Below are positions 17,115 through 26,001 of a stretch of DNA of 64,000 nucleotides, piece by piece. A model generated the notes under the pieces. That model searched no databases. It worked only from the letters and a program-made list of their open reading frames with translations, and was not told the DNA's origin. The stretch is taken from contig NZ_LMQI01000004.1 of NCBI RefSeq assembly GCF_001424125.1, forward strand, positions 62,001 to 126,000, read 5' to 3'. Both the position numbers and the translations under genes were made by a program. Position 1 is the stretch's first letter. Every line of letters begins with the position of its first letter. The DNA is from Cellulomonas sp. Leaf395 (GTDB lineage Bacteria; Actinomycetota; Actinomycetes; Actinomycetales; Cellulomonadaceae).

Positions 17115-17249
17115 TGGGCCCGGCCGACCGGGCTCTCCGCGCAGACGGTGACCAACGCGACGCGGCGGCTGCTCGAGCAAGGGCTCGTGCGCGAGGAGGG
17201 CGAGGCGTCGCGGCTGGGACCGGGCCGGTCGGGCACGCTCACGCACCTT
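17115..17249 (+). pseudogene. relic of a ROK-type regulator winged helix
   Basis: In the frame of the following mannosidase gene, but upstream of its ribosome binding site, the translation reads TGLSAQTVTNATRRLLEQGL, then VREEGE and GRSGTL. This is the recognition helix and wing of ROK-family repressors (normal text: GLS-x-QTV-x-N-x-x-RRL...GLV-x-E...GRP-x-T-L). A stop codon (TGA at 17112-17114) lies just ahead, no start codon is in place, and the rest of the repressor is absent. Third positions are G/C until about 17246 and then decay. I infer a former ROK regulator of the mannosidase gene reduced to about 45 codons. Confidence 0.6.
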
Positions 17250-17273
17250 GAACGCCCGCGACAGAGGAGCACT

Positions 17274-20200
17274 GTGCACGGCAACCCCCTGCTCGCCGAG
17301 GCGCGCATCGACCGGTTCGTGGCTGACCAGATCGTCCCCGCCGTCTACCGCGGCCGCGTCCCGCTGGCCCTGACCGCCTGGACCGTTCCGGGCGAGCCGG
17401 TCCCGTTCCCGGAGGCGGTCGGTCAGGAGTATCAGCCGGTCGCGCCCGGCCTAGCGTGGGGTGCCCCCTGGAGCACGACCTGGTTCCACGTCACCGGGGA
17501 GGTGCCCAAGGGCTGGTCGGGCGAGGGCACGGCGGTCGAGCTGGTGATCGACCTGGGGTTCTCCCGGTCGAACCCGGGATTCCAGGCCGAGGGGCTGGTC
17601 TGGCGGCCGGACGGCACGACGATCAAGGGCGTCTCGCCGATGAACCAGGCCGTGCCGTGGAGCGGCGACCGGCACGTCGACGTGTTCGTCGAGGCGGCCG
17701 GCAACCCGAACATCGCCGGCGGCTTCGGCTTCGTCCCGACGCCGTACGGCGAGCTGGCCACGGCGGGGACCGACCCGCAGTACGTGCTGCAGCGCGTCGA
17801 CGTCGCCCTGCGTGACGTCGCCGTGTGGGAGCTGCTGCAGGACCTGACGGCGCTGATCGGGCTGATGAAGGCGCTGCCCGCGGACTCGACGCGTCGGGCG
17901 AGCATCCGGTTCGGGCTCGAGGAGCTGCTCGACACGGTCGACCCCGACGACGTCGCGGGGTCCGCCGCTGCCGCCCGCACGTCGCTGCGCCCGCTGCTCG
18001 ACGCACCTGCCTCGGCCAGCGCGCACCACGTCTACGCGGTGGGCCACGCGCACATCGACTCGGCGTGGCTGTGGCCGGTGCGCGAGACCGTGCGCAAGTG
18101 CGCCCGGACGTTCTCCAACGTCATCGCACTGATGGACGCCGACCCGGACTTCGTGTTCGCGTGCTCGTCGGCTCAGCAGTACGCCTGGATGAAGGAGTAC
18201 TACCCCGAGCTGTTCGCGCGGATCCGCGAGAAGGTCGCTGCGGGCCAGTTCGTCCCCGTCGGCGGGATGTGGGTCGAGTCCGACACCAACATGCCCGGCG
18301 GCGAGGCGATGGCCCGGCAGATGGTGGCGGGCAAGCGGTTCTTCCTGGAGGAGCTCGGCGTCGAGACGCAGGACGTGTGGCTGCCCGACTCGTTCGGCTA
18401 CTCCGGGGCGCTCCCCCAGATCGTGCGGTCGGCGGGGTCGCGCTGGTTCCTGTCGCAGAAGCTGTCCTGGAACGACACGGACCGGATGCCGCACCACACG
18501 TTCACCTGGGAGGGCATCGACGGGTCGCGCGTGCTCACGCACTTCCCGCCGGTCGACACCTACAACTCCGACCTGTCGGCGGTCGAGCTGCTGCACACCG
18601 AGCGGAACTTCGCGGAGAAGGGCGCCGCCGGCTCGTCGATCGTGCCGTTCGGCTGGGGCGACGGCGGTGGCGGCCCGACGCGGGAGATGGTCGCGTCCGC
18701 GCGCCGGTTCGCTTCGCTCGAGGGGGCGCCGACGGTGGAGATGGGCAGCCCGAACACGTTCTTCGCCCGGGCCGAGGCCGAGCTGGCGCAGCCGTCGGTG
18801 TGGACTGGGGAGATGTATCTCGAGTTCCACCGCGGCACCTACACGTCGCAGGCCCGCACCAAGCAGGGCAATCGGCGCACCGAGCACCTGCTGCGGGAGG
18901 CCGAGCTGTGGGCGGCCACCGCGGCGGTCCAGACGGGGGCCGAGTACCCGTACGACGACCTCGAGCGGCTCTGGCGCACCGCGCTGCTGCACCAGTTCCA
19001 CGACATCCTGCCCGGCAGCTCGATCGGCTGGGTGCACCGCGAGGCGGAGGAGACGTACGCCACGATCGGCGCGGAGCTGGAGGACCTGATCGCGACCGCG
19101 GCCGCCTGCGTGGTCGGTGACGGTGATGCGCCCGTGCTGCTCAACGCGGCGCCGCACGCCCGATCCGGGGTGCGCGCTCTGGGCGCCGGGCCGGTGGAGC
19201 CGGCCGAAGGGGACGCGGTCACGCTCGTCCGCGACGACGACGGCACGTTTCGCGTCCGCAACGGGCTGGTCGACGTCCACCTGACGGCCGGCGGTCAGAT
19301 CGACTCGCTGCGCGACCTGGTGGCCGACCGCGAGGTGATCCCGGCTGGTGCGCCGGCCAACCTGCTGCAGCTGCACCGGGACGCCCCCGCGCAGTGGGAC
19401 GCGTGGGACATCGACAAGGAGTACCGCCGGGTGGGCACCGACCTGCTCGACGCCGACAGCCGCGAGGTGGTGAGCGAGACTCCCGACGCCGTCGTCGTGC
19501 GCACCACCCGCTCGTTCGGTGCCTCCCGGCTGGTGCAGGACATCACGGTGCGCCGCGGCAGCGCGGCCGTCGAGATCGTCACCGAGGTCGACTGGCACGA
19601 GCGGCAGAAGCTGCTCAAGCTCGCGTTCCCGCTCGACGTGCTGGCGGACCGGTCGGCCGCGGAGACCCAGTTCGGCCACGTCTTCCGCCCGACGCACACC
19701 AACACGTCCTGGGACGCGGCCCGGTTCGAGGTCTGCGCGCATCGCTGGGTGCACGTCGGCGAGACCGGCTACGGCATCGCGATCGCCAACGACTCCACCT
19801 ACGGCCACGACGTCACGCGCCGGCCCGGTGGCTCGGGGACGACCGTCCGGCTGTCGCTCCTGCGGGCTCCGCTGTTCCCGGACCCGGAGGCGGACCAGGG
19901 GCAGCACCGGATGACCACCGTCCTGCACCCGGGTGCGGGGATCGCCGATGCCGTCGTGGACGGCTACCGCACCAACTTGCGCGAGCGCGTGGTCCTCGGC
20001 GCTCGCACGGCGGAACCGCTGGTCACGGTGTCGAACCCCGCGGTCGTGGTCGAGTCGCTCAAGCTTGCCGAGGACCGGAGCGGCGACGTGATCGTGCGCC
20101 TGTACGAGTCGGTGGGAGGGAAGGCGCGAGCGACACTCGTGCCCGGGTTCGCCGTCGCCGGTGCCAGGGCGGTCGACCTGCTGGAGCGGGACGTCGACGC

Positions 20201-20285
20201 TCCCGGCGTCACGGCGACCGACGAGGCCGTCGAGCTCTCCTTGCGGCCGTTCCAGCTGGTGACGCTGCGCCTGCCGCGAGCCTGA
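17274..20285 (+). CDS. GH38 alpha-mannosidase
   Basis: A 1003-residue alpha-mannosidase of glycoside hydrolase family 38, a zinc-dependent retaining enzyme that releases mannose from alpha-mannosides; bacterial members are cytoplasmic and about 1000 residues. Seen: GHAHIDSAWLWP with zinc ligands H258 and D262, the nucleophile D372 in WLPDSFGYSGALPQI, a three-helix middle domain and long beta domains to the end. GTG 17274 is chosen because AGAGGAGC stands just upstream. The frame continues further upstream only into the decayed ROK relic. It precedes the aldo/keto reductase by 47 bases. Confidence 0.94.
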   Translation: MHGNPLLAEARIDRFVADQIVPAVYRGRVPLALTAWTVPGEPVPFPEAVGQEYQPVAPGLAWGAPWSTTWFHVTGEVPKGWSGEGTAVELVIDLGFSRSNPGFQAEGLVWRPDGTTIKGVSPMNQAVPWSGDRHVDVFVEAAGNPNIAGGFGFVPTPYGELATAGTDPQYVLQRVDVALRDVAVWELLQDLTALIGLMKALPADSTRRASIRFGLEELLDTVDPDDVAGSAAAARTSLRPLLDAPASASAHHVYAVGHAHIDSAWLWPVRETVRKCARTFSNVIALMDADPDFVFACSSAQQYAWMKEYYPELFARIREKVAAGQFVPVGGMWVESDTNMPGGEAMARQMVAGKRFFLEELGVETQDVWLPDSFGYSGALPQIVRSAGSRWFLSQKLSWNDTDRMPHHTFTWEGIDGSRVLTHFPPVDTYNSDLSAVELLHTERNFAEKGAAGSSIVPFGWGDGGGGPTREMVASARRFASLEGAPTVEMGSPNTFFARAEAELAQPSVWTGEMYLEFHRGTYTSQARTKQGNRRTEHLLREAELWAATAAVQTGAEYPYDDLERLWRTALLHQFHDILPGSSIGWVHREAEETYATIGAELEDLIATAAACVVGDGDAPVLLNAAPHARSGVRALGAGPVEPAEGDAVTLVRDDDGTFRVRNGLVDVHLTAGGQIDSLRDLVADREVIPAGAPANLLQLHRDAPAQWDAWDIDKEYRRVGTDLLDADSREVVSETPDAVVVRTTRSFGASRLVQDITVRRGSAAVEIVTEVDWHERQKLLKLAFPLDVLADRSAAETQFGHVFRPTHTNTSWDAARFEVCAHRWVHVGETGYGIAIANDSTYGHDVTRRPGGSGTTVRLSLLRAPLFPDPEADQGQHRMTTVLHPGAGIADAVVDGYRTNLRERVVLGARTAEPLVTVSNPAVVVESLKLAEDRSGDVIVRLYESVGGKARATLVPGFAVAGARAVDLLERDVDAPGVTATDEAVELSLRPFQLVTLRLPRA

Positions 20286-20332
20286 CCGACGATGGTCGTG
20301 CACGATCGGCACCCTCGAGAGGACCCCCCGCT

Positions 20333-21262
20333 GTGAAGACCTTCACCCTGCCCGGCACGGACCTCGTCGTCCCCAACGTGGTGCTCGGGCTCATGCGGAT
20401 CACGGACAAGGCCGACGACGAGATACGCGCTCTCGTGGCCGCCGGGCGGGACGCCGGGATCACGATGATCGACCACGCCGACATCTACGGCGGCGCGATG
20501 CACGTGTGCGAGCGCCGGTACGCCGAGGCGCTGCGCCTGACTCCGGCCGACCGCGCCGAGGTCGTCATCCAGACCAAGTGCGGCATCGTCCCGCCCGACG
20601 GCTTCGACTTCTCCTACGAGCACATCATCGAGTCGGTGGACGGCTCGCTGGCCGCGCTCCGCACCGATTACATCGACATCCTGCTGCTGCACCGCCCGGA
20701 CGCCCTGGTCGAGCCCGAGGAGGTCGCGCGAGCGTTCGACGAGCTCGAGGCGGCGGGCAAGGTGCGCGCGTTCGGCGTGTCCAACCAGACGCCCGGGCAG
20801 ATCGCGCTGCTGAAGAAGTTCGTCCGGCAGCCGATCGTCGCCAACCAGCTGCAGCTGTCGATCACGCACTCGTCGATCATCGCCCAGGGGGTCGCGGCGA
20901 ACATGCAGGCGGAAGACCAGTCGATCGACCGCGACGGCGGCATCGTCGACTACTGCCGACTGCACGACATCACCATCCAGGCGTGGTCGCCGTTCCAGGC
21001 GGGCTTCTTCACCGGCGTCTTCCTCGGCTCGCCCGACTACCCGGAGCTCAACGCGGTCATCGACCGGCTGGCGGCGAAGTACGACGTGCCCGCGATCGCC
21101 ATCGCCACGGCCTGGATCACCCGGCACCCCGCGCGGATGCAGGTGGTGCTGGGGACGACAAGCCCGGACCGCGTAACCGGTGCGGCGCAGGGGTCGGACA
21201 TCCCCCTGACGCGCGCCGAGTGGTACGAGCTGTTCCGGACGGCGGGCTACATCGTCCCGTAG
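20333..21262 (+). CDS. aldo/keto reductase, YdhF-like
   Basis: A 309-residue NADPH-dependent aldo/keto reductase with a TIM barrel. Seen: catalytic text DHADIYGG (Asp and Tyr of the tetrad), QTKCGIVPP (Lys), LLLHRPDAL (His), FGVSNQTPGQ and the cofactor-phosphate region near VVLGTTSPDRV. These details match the E. coli YdhF group. The GTG start has GAGAGGA upstream. It lies 47 bases after the mannosidase and may reduce a sugar-derived carbonyl, which is inference. Confidence 0.9.
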   Translation: MKTFTLPGTDLVVPNVVLGLMRITDKADDEIRALVAAGRDAGITMIDHADIYGGAMHVCERRYAEALRLTPADRAEVVIQTKCGIVPPDGFDFSYEHIIESVDGSLAALRTDYIDILLLHRPDALVEPEEVARAFDELEAAGKVRAFGVSNQTPGQIALLKKFVRQPIVANQLQLSITHSSIIAQGVAANMQAEDQSIDRDGGIVDYCRLHDITIQAWSPFQAGFFTGVFLGSPDYPELNAVIDRLAAKYDVPAIAIATAWITRHPARMQVVLGTTSPDRVTGAAQGSDIPLTRAEWYELFRTAGYIVP

Positions 21263-21301
21263 GGCGGCTGCACTGCCGTGACCAGCGCGTGAGGCCGGTG
21301 C

Positions 21302-21307
21302 TAGCGT
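21302..21307 (+). promoter_or_regulatory. -10 element of leaderless AraC-type gene
   Basis: TAGCGT lies six bases before the GTG at 21314. GTGACC at 21278-21283 is a possible weak -35 at 18 bases spacing. Confidence 0.45.
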
Positions 21308-21313
21308 CGAATC

Positions 21314-21751
21314 GTGACTCCGCAGGAGCTCGAGAACCTCGCCCACCTGCGCCGCGCCCGGGACCTGATCGACCGCGACTACGCCAAGCCGCTCGACGTC
21401 CCCACGATGGCGGCCCGGGCGCTCATGTCGCCCGCGCACTTCTCGCGACAATTCCGCGCGGCCTACGGCGAGACGCCGTACAGCTACCTGATGACCCGTC
21501 GGATCGAGCGCGCGATGGCGTTGCTGCGTGCGGGCATGAGCGTCACGGACGCGTGCATGGCGGTCGGCTGTACGTCGCTCGGCTCGTTCAGCTCCCGGTT
21601 CACCGAGATCACCGGCGAGACACCGACGGCCTACCGCCGTCGGGAGCACTCGGCGGTCGAGGCCATGCCCGCGTGCATCGCGAAGGCTCACACGCGCCCG
21701 GTCCGCAAAGCGAGCAGGATCGGAGAAGCGACGCCCGCGACCGCTTCCTAG
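21314..21751 (+). CDS. AraC family helix-turn-helix regulator, DNA-binding domain only
   Basis: A 145-residue protein made almost entirely of the AraC/XylS DNA-binding domain: two helix-turn-helix units at about residues 28-48 (PTMAARALMSPAHFSRQFR) and 78-100 (VTDACMAVGCTSLGSFSSRF). It ends with the family PTAYRR motif and a short basic tail. There is no effector domain, so activity is probably set by abundance or by a partner. It is followed after ten bases by a VOC protein gene, a pairing that is very common in actinomycetes. Confidence 0.9.
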   Translation: MTPQELENLAHLRRARDLIDRDYAKPLDVPTMAARALMSPAHFSRQFRAAYGETPYSYLMTRRIERAMALLRAGMSVTDACMAVGCTSLGSFSSRFTEITGETPTAYRRREHSAVEAMPACIAKAHTRPVRKASRIGEATPATAS

Positions 21752-21754
21752 GCT
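21749..21754 (+). promoter_or_regulatory. -10 element of leaderless VOC gene
   Basis: TAGGCT overlaps the stop codon of the AraC-type gene and stands seven bases before the ATG at 21762. The VOC gene can therefore have its own leaderless transcript as well as read-through. Confidence 0.4.
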
Positions 21755-21761
21755 CGACGTC

Positions 21762-22166
21762 ATGACGATCTCACTCCAGTACACCAACATCACCGTCAAC
21801 GATGTCGAGGAGTCCCTCGGCTTCTACCGGGACGCCCTGGGCCTCGAGGTCCAGAACGACGTCTCCTCCGGCGGGTTCCGCTGGGTCACCCTGGGCACCG
21901 ACGCTCAGCCCGGCTTGGGCATCGTGCTCTCCCAGCCCCACGCCGGCCGCTCGCAGGCCGAGGGCGACGCGATCCAGGAGCTCCTCACCAAGGGTTCGCT
22001 GCCGGCGCTCGTGTTCGCCTCCGACGACGTGGACAAGGTCTTCGAGACGGTCCGCGCGTCCGGTGCCGAGGTTCTCCAGGAGCCGAAGGACCAGGGCTGG
22101 GGCCCCCGCGACTGTGCGTTCCGGGACCCGTCGGGCAACGAGATCCGGATCTCGCAGACGTCCTGA
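21762..22166 (+). CDS. VOC (glyoxalase/bleomycin resistance) family protein
   Basis: A 134-residue protein with two beta-alpha-beta-beta-beta units: YTNITVNDVEESLGFYRDALGLEV at the start and LVFASDDVDKVFETVRASGAEVL then CAFRDPSGNEIRI at the end, the usual VOC pattern. The PSGNEIRI glutamate is a typical metal ligand. The exact reaction (dioxygenase, isomerase, resistance or binding) cannot be told. It is linked to the AraC-type regulator and convergent with the GMC oxidoreductase. Confidence 0.88.
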   Translation: MTISLQYTNITVNDVEESLGFYRDALGLEVQNDVSSGGFRWVTLGTDAQPGLGIVLSQPHAGRSQAEGDAIQELLTKGSLPALVFASDDVDKVFETVRASGAEVLQEPKDQGWGPRDCAFRDPSGNEIRISQTS

Positions 22167-22183
22167 GGGACCCGTCGCTGTCG

Positions 22184-23794
22184 TCAGGCGCTGTTCGCGG
22201 CGCCTGGTGAGTGGTTGCCGGCTCGGATGAGGTCGGAGGCGCGTTCGGCGATCATCACGGTCGGCGCGTTGGTGTGGCCGCGGATGATCCGTGGCATCAC
22301 TGACGCGTCGACCACGCGCAGCCCGTGCAGGCCGCGGACCCGCAGCTCGCAGTCCACCACCGAGGCATCGTCGCTGCCCATGCGGCAGGTGCCGACCGGG
22401 TGGTACGCCGTCTGGGCGTAGTCCCGGACGAGCGTCGTCAGCGTCGCGTCATCGACCTTGCCCGGATAGGGCGCCATGGGGGCGCCGACGTAGGGACGCA
22501 GCGCCGCGGCGTCGCACAGCCGCTCGGCGATGCGCACGCCGGTGACAAGACCGCGCAGATCCGACTCGGCGGTGAGGTAGCCCGGGTCGATGACCGGCGG
22601 CTCCGCCGGGTCGCCACTGGCGAGCCGGACGTTGCCGCGGCTCTCCGGTTGCAGGAGCTCCACCGCCAGGGTCACCCCGTGCCCGGGTGCAGCGGACAGG
22701 CCCTCGCCCAGGATCGGGAAAGGAAGCCAGACGAGCTCAAGATCGGGGGCGGCCAACGCTGGGTCGCTGCGGACGAAGGCGACCGCCTCGTTCACGCTGG
22801 AGGTGAGCATCCCGCGGCGCAGGAGCAGGAACCGGACCAGCTGGACCGGGGAGCCGGCGCCGACCAGTGTGATCGGCTTCGGGCAGTGGAAGAAGATCCC
22901 GCAGGCCAGGTGATCCTGCAGGTTCGCTCCGACACCCGACAGGTCGTGGCGCGGCTCCACGCCGGCAGCTCGCAGCTGGTCGGCGTCGCCGATGCCGGAG
23001 AGCATGAGCAGCTGCGGTGAGTGGACGGCGCCCGCGCTGAGGATCACCTCGCGGGTGGCGGTGATCCGCCGGGTCACACCGGCCCCGTCCAGGTACTCGA
23101 CGCCGGTGGCACGGCTCCCGTCGAGCAGGATCCGCTGGGCGTGAGCACCGGTGACGACGGTGAGGTTGGGCCGCCTTCTGGCGGGGTGCAGGTACGCGTC
23201 CGCGGCACTGTGCCGCAGCCCGCGGCGCTGCGTCACCGGGGTTGGTGCATAGCCGGTGTTGTCCGGCTCGTTGAGCTCGCCGAGACGGTGCATGCCCAGC
23301 TCGGCACAGGCTTCCAGGAACGCCGACGTGGTCGGGTTCGGGTCGCGCAGCTCGGAGATGAACTGCGGACCTGAGGTGCCGTACACCCCGCCACGATTGC
23401 TCCCCACGCGGCGCTCGGCCCGCCGGAAGTACGGCAGCACCTCGCCGTAGGACCAGCCGGGACAGCTGCGCGCCCAGCCGTCGTAGTCGGCGCGGTGCCC
23501 ACGGGTCCACGCCTGCCCATTGAGCGATGACGAACCGCCGAGGGTCCTGCCGAGCGGCCAGTACAGCTCCCGGTCCGACAGCTGCGGCTGCTTGGTCGTG
23601 CGGTAGTTCCAGAAGTACTCGGTCTGGAAGAGCTGGACGAACCCCGCCGGTATCCGGATCTCCCGCTTGCGGTCCGAGCCGCCCGCTTCGAGCAGGGCAA
23701 CCTGGCACGCGGGGTCGGCCGAGAGCCGGTTGGCCAGCACACAGCCCGCCGACCCGGCGCCCACGATGATGTAGCCGTAAGTTCCGGTGGCCAT
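22184..23794 (-). CDS. GMC family FAD-dependent oxidoreductase (choline dehydrogenase-like)
   Basis: A 536-residue flavoprotein of the glucose-methanol-choline family. Seen: the FAD-binding GAGSAG at residues 12-17, GRTLGGSSSLNGQAWTRG (GMC signature 1), GAVHSPQLLMLSGIG (signature 2), and the catalytic His region YHPVGTCRMG plus GHTNAPTVMIAERASD near the end. Such enzymes oxidise alcohols; the nearest pattern is BetA-type alcohol/choline dehydrogenase, but no betaine gene is nearby. AGGAGA stands ahead of the ATG. It is the last gene in the direction of the repeat-peptide cassette, separated from it by 84 bases; whether it belongs to that cassette is open. Confidence 0.92.
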   Translation of the reverse strand: MATGTYGYIIVGAGSAGCVLANRLSADPACQVALLEAGGSDRKREIRIPAGFVQLFQTEYFWNYRTTKQPQLSDRELYWPLGRTLGGSSSLNGQAWTRGHRADYDGWARSCPGWSYGEVLPYFRRAERRVGSNRGGVYGTSGPQFISELRDPNPTTSAFLEACAELGMHRLGELNEPDNTGYAPTPVTQRRGLRHSAADAYLHPARRRPNLTVVTGAHAQRILLDGSRATGVEYLDGAGVTRRITATREVILSAGAVHSPQLLMLSGIGDADQLRAAGVEPRHDLSGVGANLQDHLACGIFFHCPKPITLVGAGSPVQLVRFLLLRRGMLTSSVNEAVAFVRSDPALAAPDLELVWLPFPILGEGLSAAPGHGVTLAVELLQPESRGNVRLASGDPAEPPVIDPGYLTAESDLRGLVTGVRIAERLCDAAALRPYVGAPMAPYPGKVDDATLTTLVRDYAQTAYHPVGTCRMGSDDASVVDCELRVRGLHGLRVVDASVMPRIIRGHTNAPTVMIAERASDLIRAGNHSPGAANSA

Positions 23795-23878
23795 CGCACG
23801 TCTCCTGGCCCTGCCGTGGACCCGAAGGAGCTCCAGCCAGTTCTACCGCGGGTCGACGAGGCGGGCAAGGATCGACCG

Positions 23879-24763
23879 CTACGTCGCGGGGCTGACGATC
23901 TCCGCGAGCGCCCACTGCCGCACGGGCAGGGCCTGGGTCGCCGCGCAGGTGGAGAGCAGGGGCGCGGACGACGACTCGACGAGCGTCACGGTCACCGGGC
24001 CGCCGGGCGTGGCCAGCCGCACCGTCCAGCCGTCGTCGGTGCGCACCTCGCGCAGCGGCGGATACGCGTCGAGGCGGTCGTCCCCCAGCTGGGCACGTGC
24101 GAAGTGCTGCGCGGCCTGCACCGGGTGCGAGTAGGCGCTGCGGCCGCGCAGGAACCGCGGTTCCACGCGTCCGGCGAGGTAGGCGTCGGCCACGTCGACC
24201 GCGTCGGCGTCGTCGACCCAGCCGTAGTAGAGGCCGTGCGGGAGCAGCACCATCGTGCCGGCGAAGCGGTCGCCGCCCAGGTGCGAGCACTCCCAGGTCT
24301 GCTCGGGGTACGCCGCCGCCAGGCGGGCGGCGACGAGCCGTCCGCGGACCGCGCAGCACTGGTCGTGCCGGCCGTGGGCGCAGACGGCGAAGATCGGCTG
24401 GTCCGACGCCTCGCCCGCCGAGCCGTCGAGCGGCACGTCCAACAGGTCGGTGGGCTCGTCGACCCGCCCCCACCGCACCGACTCCCGCCCCGGGCGCGAG
24501 TCGACCAGCGCCCACCGGGTGCCGTCCTGGGTCGCCCGCCGGCCCGGTCGCCGGATGGCGAGCGGTCGGATCCCGTCGTCCTCGATGCGGTGCACCAGCG
24601 CACGGCCGAGGGCGGCATCGAACGGGGGGTCCAGGAGGGCACGTCGACCCCAGCCCGCCTGGTTCTCGACGAGGAACCAGCGGTCGCCGTGGGAGCCGGT
24701 GGCGACGAGGGGGTCGCCGCGCTCGCGGGCGCCGTCGCTGCAGGGCACCCACCGGTCGGTCAC
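23879..24763 (-). CDS. sucrase/ferredoxin-like Fe-S protein
   Basis: A 294-residue protein of the Suc_Fer-like family (PF06999), which carries a thioredoxin-like [2Fe-2S] ferredoxin domain. Seen: FAVCAHGRHDQCCAVRG with C128, C136 and C137, then TWECSHLGGDRFAGTMVLLP with C159. These cysteines and nearby histidine are the expected cluster ligands. The GTG start overlaps the stop of the JmjC gene by four bases (GTGA), so it is translationally coupled to it. In this setting it could pass electrons to the iron enzyme or carry out a second modification step; that is inference. The family name is historical and does not mean sucrose cleavage. Confidence 0.88.
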   Translation of the reverse strand: MTDRWVPCSDGARERGDPLVATGSHGDRWFLVENQAGWGRRALLDPPFDAALGRALVHRIEDDGIRPLAIRRPGRRATQDGTRWALVDSRPGRESVRWGRVDEPTDLLDVPLDGSAGEASDQPIFAVCAHGRHDQCCAVRGRLVAARLAAAYPEQTWECSHLGGDRFAGTMVLLPHGLYYGWVDDADAVDVADAYLAGRVEPRFLRGRSAYSHPVQAAQHFARAQLGDDRLDAYPPLREVRTDDGWTVRLATPGGPVTVTLVESSSAPLLSTCAATQALPVRQWALAEIVSPAT

Positions 24764-26001
24764 GGCGACGTCACCACCACGCCCTCGCGCAGCAGGCGGC
24801 GGACGACGACGAGCGCACTGGCCAGGTCGAGCCCGGGCAGCGACCCGACGGTGACCGGCTCGCCGGCGCGCAGGACCTGCAGCGCCGGTGCGGCCTCGGC
24901 GGGCATCGACAGCACGGTGCCCCGGGCTGTCAGCCGCACGCGGTCCCCCGCTGTCTCGATGCGGCCGCCGTAGCCGCTGCGCCACCGGACGCGGGTGTCC
25001 TCGGTCAGTGAGGTGATCGCGCTGAGGGTGGCCAGCGGGGCGACCGGCTCCGGACGCGTGTCCCGGCCGAACCGTGCGCCGAGGCGGCTCGCGGTCAGCG
25101 CGGCAGCATCGGGGGTCGAGGTGAGCGCGGCGACCAGGGCGGTCACCGCCTCCTCGACGATCGGGCGCACGTCGTCCGGGTCGCCGACGTCGATGCCCAT
25201 CGGCAGCGAGGCGCGGAGCGCCGCGGAGTCGCCCACCAGGCTCAGCAGCGCGTCGACGACGTCGGCGCGGGTGTACGCGGACAGCCCGACGGTCAGGTGG
25301 ATGGACGTGCCGCCGAGGGCGGTCGCGGAGTGGATCCAGCCGCGCGGCAGGTAGAGGGCGTCTCCCGGCCGCAGGACCTGGTCGATGACGGGCGTCCCGC
25401 GACCGGCCTCGTCGACGGCGGCCCGGTGGTCGGTCCACACCTGGTCCTTGAGCGGGTCCGGGTGCACGGGCGCGTGGATGACCCAGTGCTTCTCACCGGA
25501 CACCTGCAGGACGAACACGTCGTGGGTGTCGTAGTGCGGGGAGAAGCCCTGCGACGACGGCGGCGTGACGTACGCGTTGACCTGGGCGGGGTGCCCGAGC
25601 TCCTCGACGAGCTGCCGCGTGAAGTCGACCAGCGGCGGCCACATCCGGTGCAGGCCCTGGAGCACGATCGTCGCGCCGACCGCGAACTCAGCCAGCACCT
25701 TGTCGCTGGACACCTGGTCGGAGACCTCGGCGCCGAGCCCGCCGGGCGCGGTGAACCGAGCGGGTGCCAGGACGGCACCCTCGTGAGCCAGCCGGATGAA
25801 CGGCGTGCGCAGACCACGGCGACCGACCAGCTCGTCGACGGCCGCCGGGGAGAACAGGTCCGCGAAGTCGTCGTGCGCCGGCGACAGCAGCGGTGCTCGG
25901 CCCCAGTGCTCGAGGGCGAACTGCTCGGTGGGGACGCTGATGCAGCGGGAGAGCGCGGACCGCAGGACCGGTCCGCGCTCTGCCAGGGCGTTCTCGGGCA
26001 C
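24760..26001 (-). CDS. JmjC/cupin-4 Fe(II) 2-oxoglutarate protein hydroxylase
   Basis: A 413-residue protein of the JmjC_2/cupin_4 family (PF08007), which includes the ribosomal hydroxylases YcfD/RoxA, MINA53 and NO66. These hydroxylate Arg or His side chains using Fe(II), oxygen and 2-oxoglutarate. Seen: the family opening EHWGRAPLLSP, the iron triad H156-x-D158 (SPHYDTHD) and H224 (LPRGWIHSA), and a carboxy-terminal winged-helix-like region after residue 300. The GTG start overlaps the TAG stop of the repeat-peptide gene by one base (TAGTG). This coupling makes the peptide the obvious candidate substrate. A housekeeping ribosomal target cannot be excluded. Confidence 0.9.
   Translation of the reverse strand: MPENALAERGPVLRSALSRCISVPTEQFALEHWGRAPLLSPAHDDFADLFSPAAVDELVGRRGLRTPFIRLAHEGAVLAPARFTAPGGLGAEVSDQVSSDKVLAEFAVGATIVLQGLHRMWPPLVDFTRQLVEELGHPAQVNAYVTPPSSQGFSPHYDTHDVFVLQVSGEKHWVIHAPVHPDPLKDQVWTDHRAAVDEAGRGTPVIDQVLRPGDALYLPRGWIHSATALGGTSIHLTVGLSAYTRADVVDALLSLVGDSAALRASLPMGIDVGDPDDVRPIVEEAVTALVAALTSTPDAAALTASRLGARFGRDTRPEPVAPLATLSAITSLTEDTRVRWRSGYGGRIETAGDRVRLTARGTVLSMPAEAAPALQVLRAGEPVTVGSLPGLDLASALVVVRRLLREGVVVTSP

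Noticed and set aside
17148..17273. N-terminal extension of the mannosidase from GTG 17148
   Set aside because: A good ribosome binding site precedes GTG 17274, and the extension matches a ROK regulator helix, not a mannosidase.
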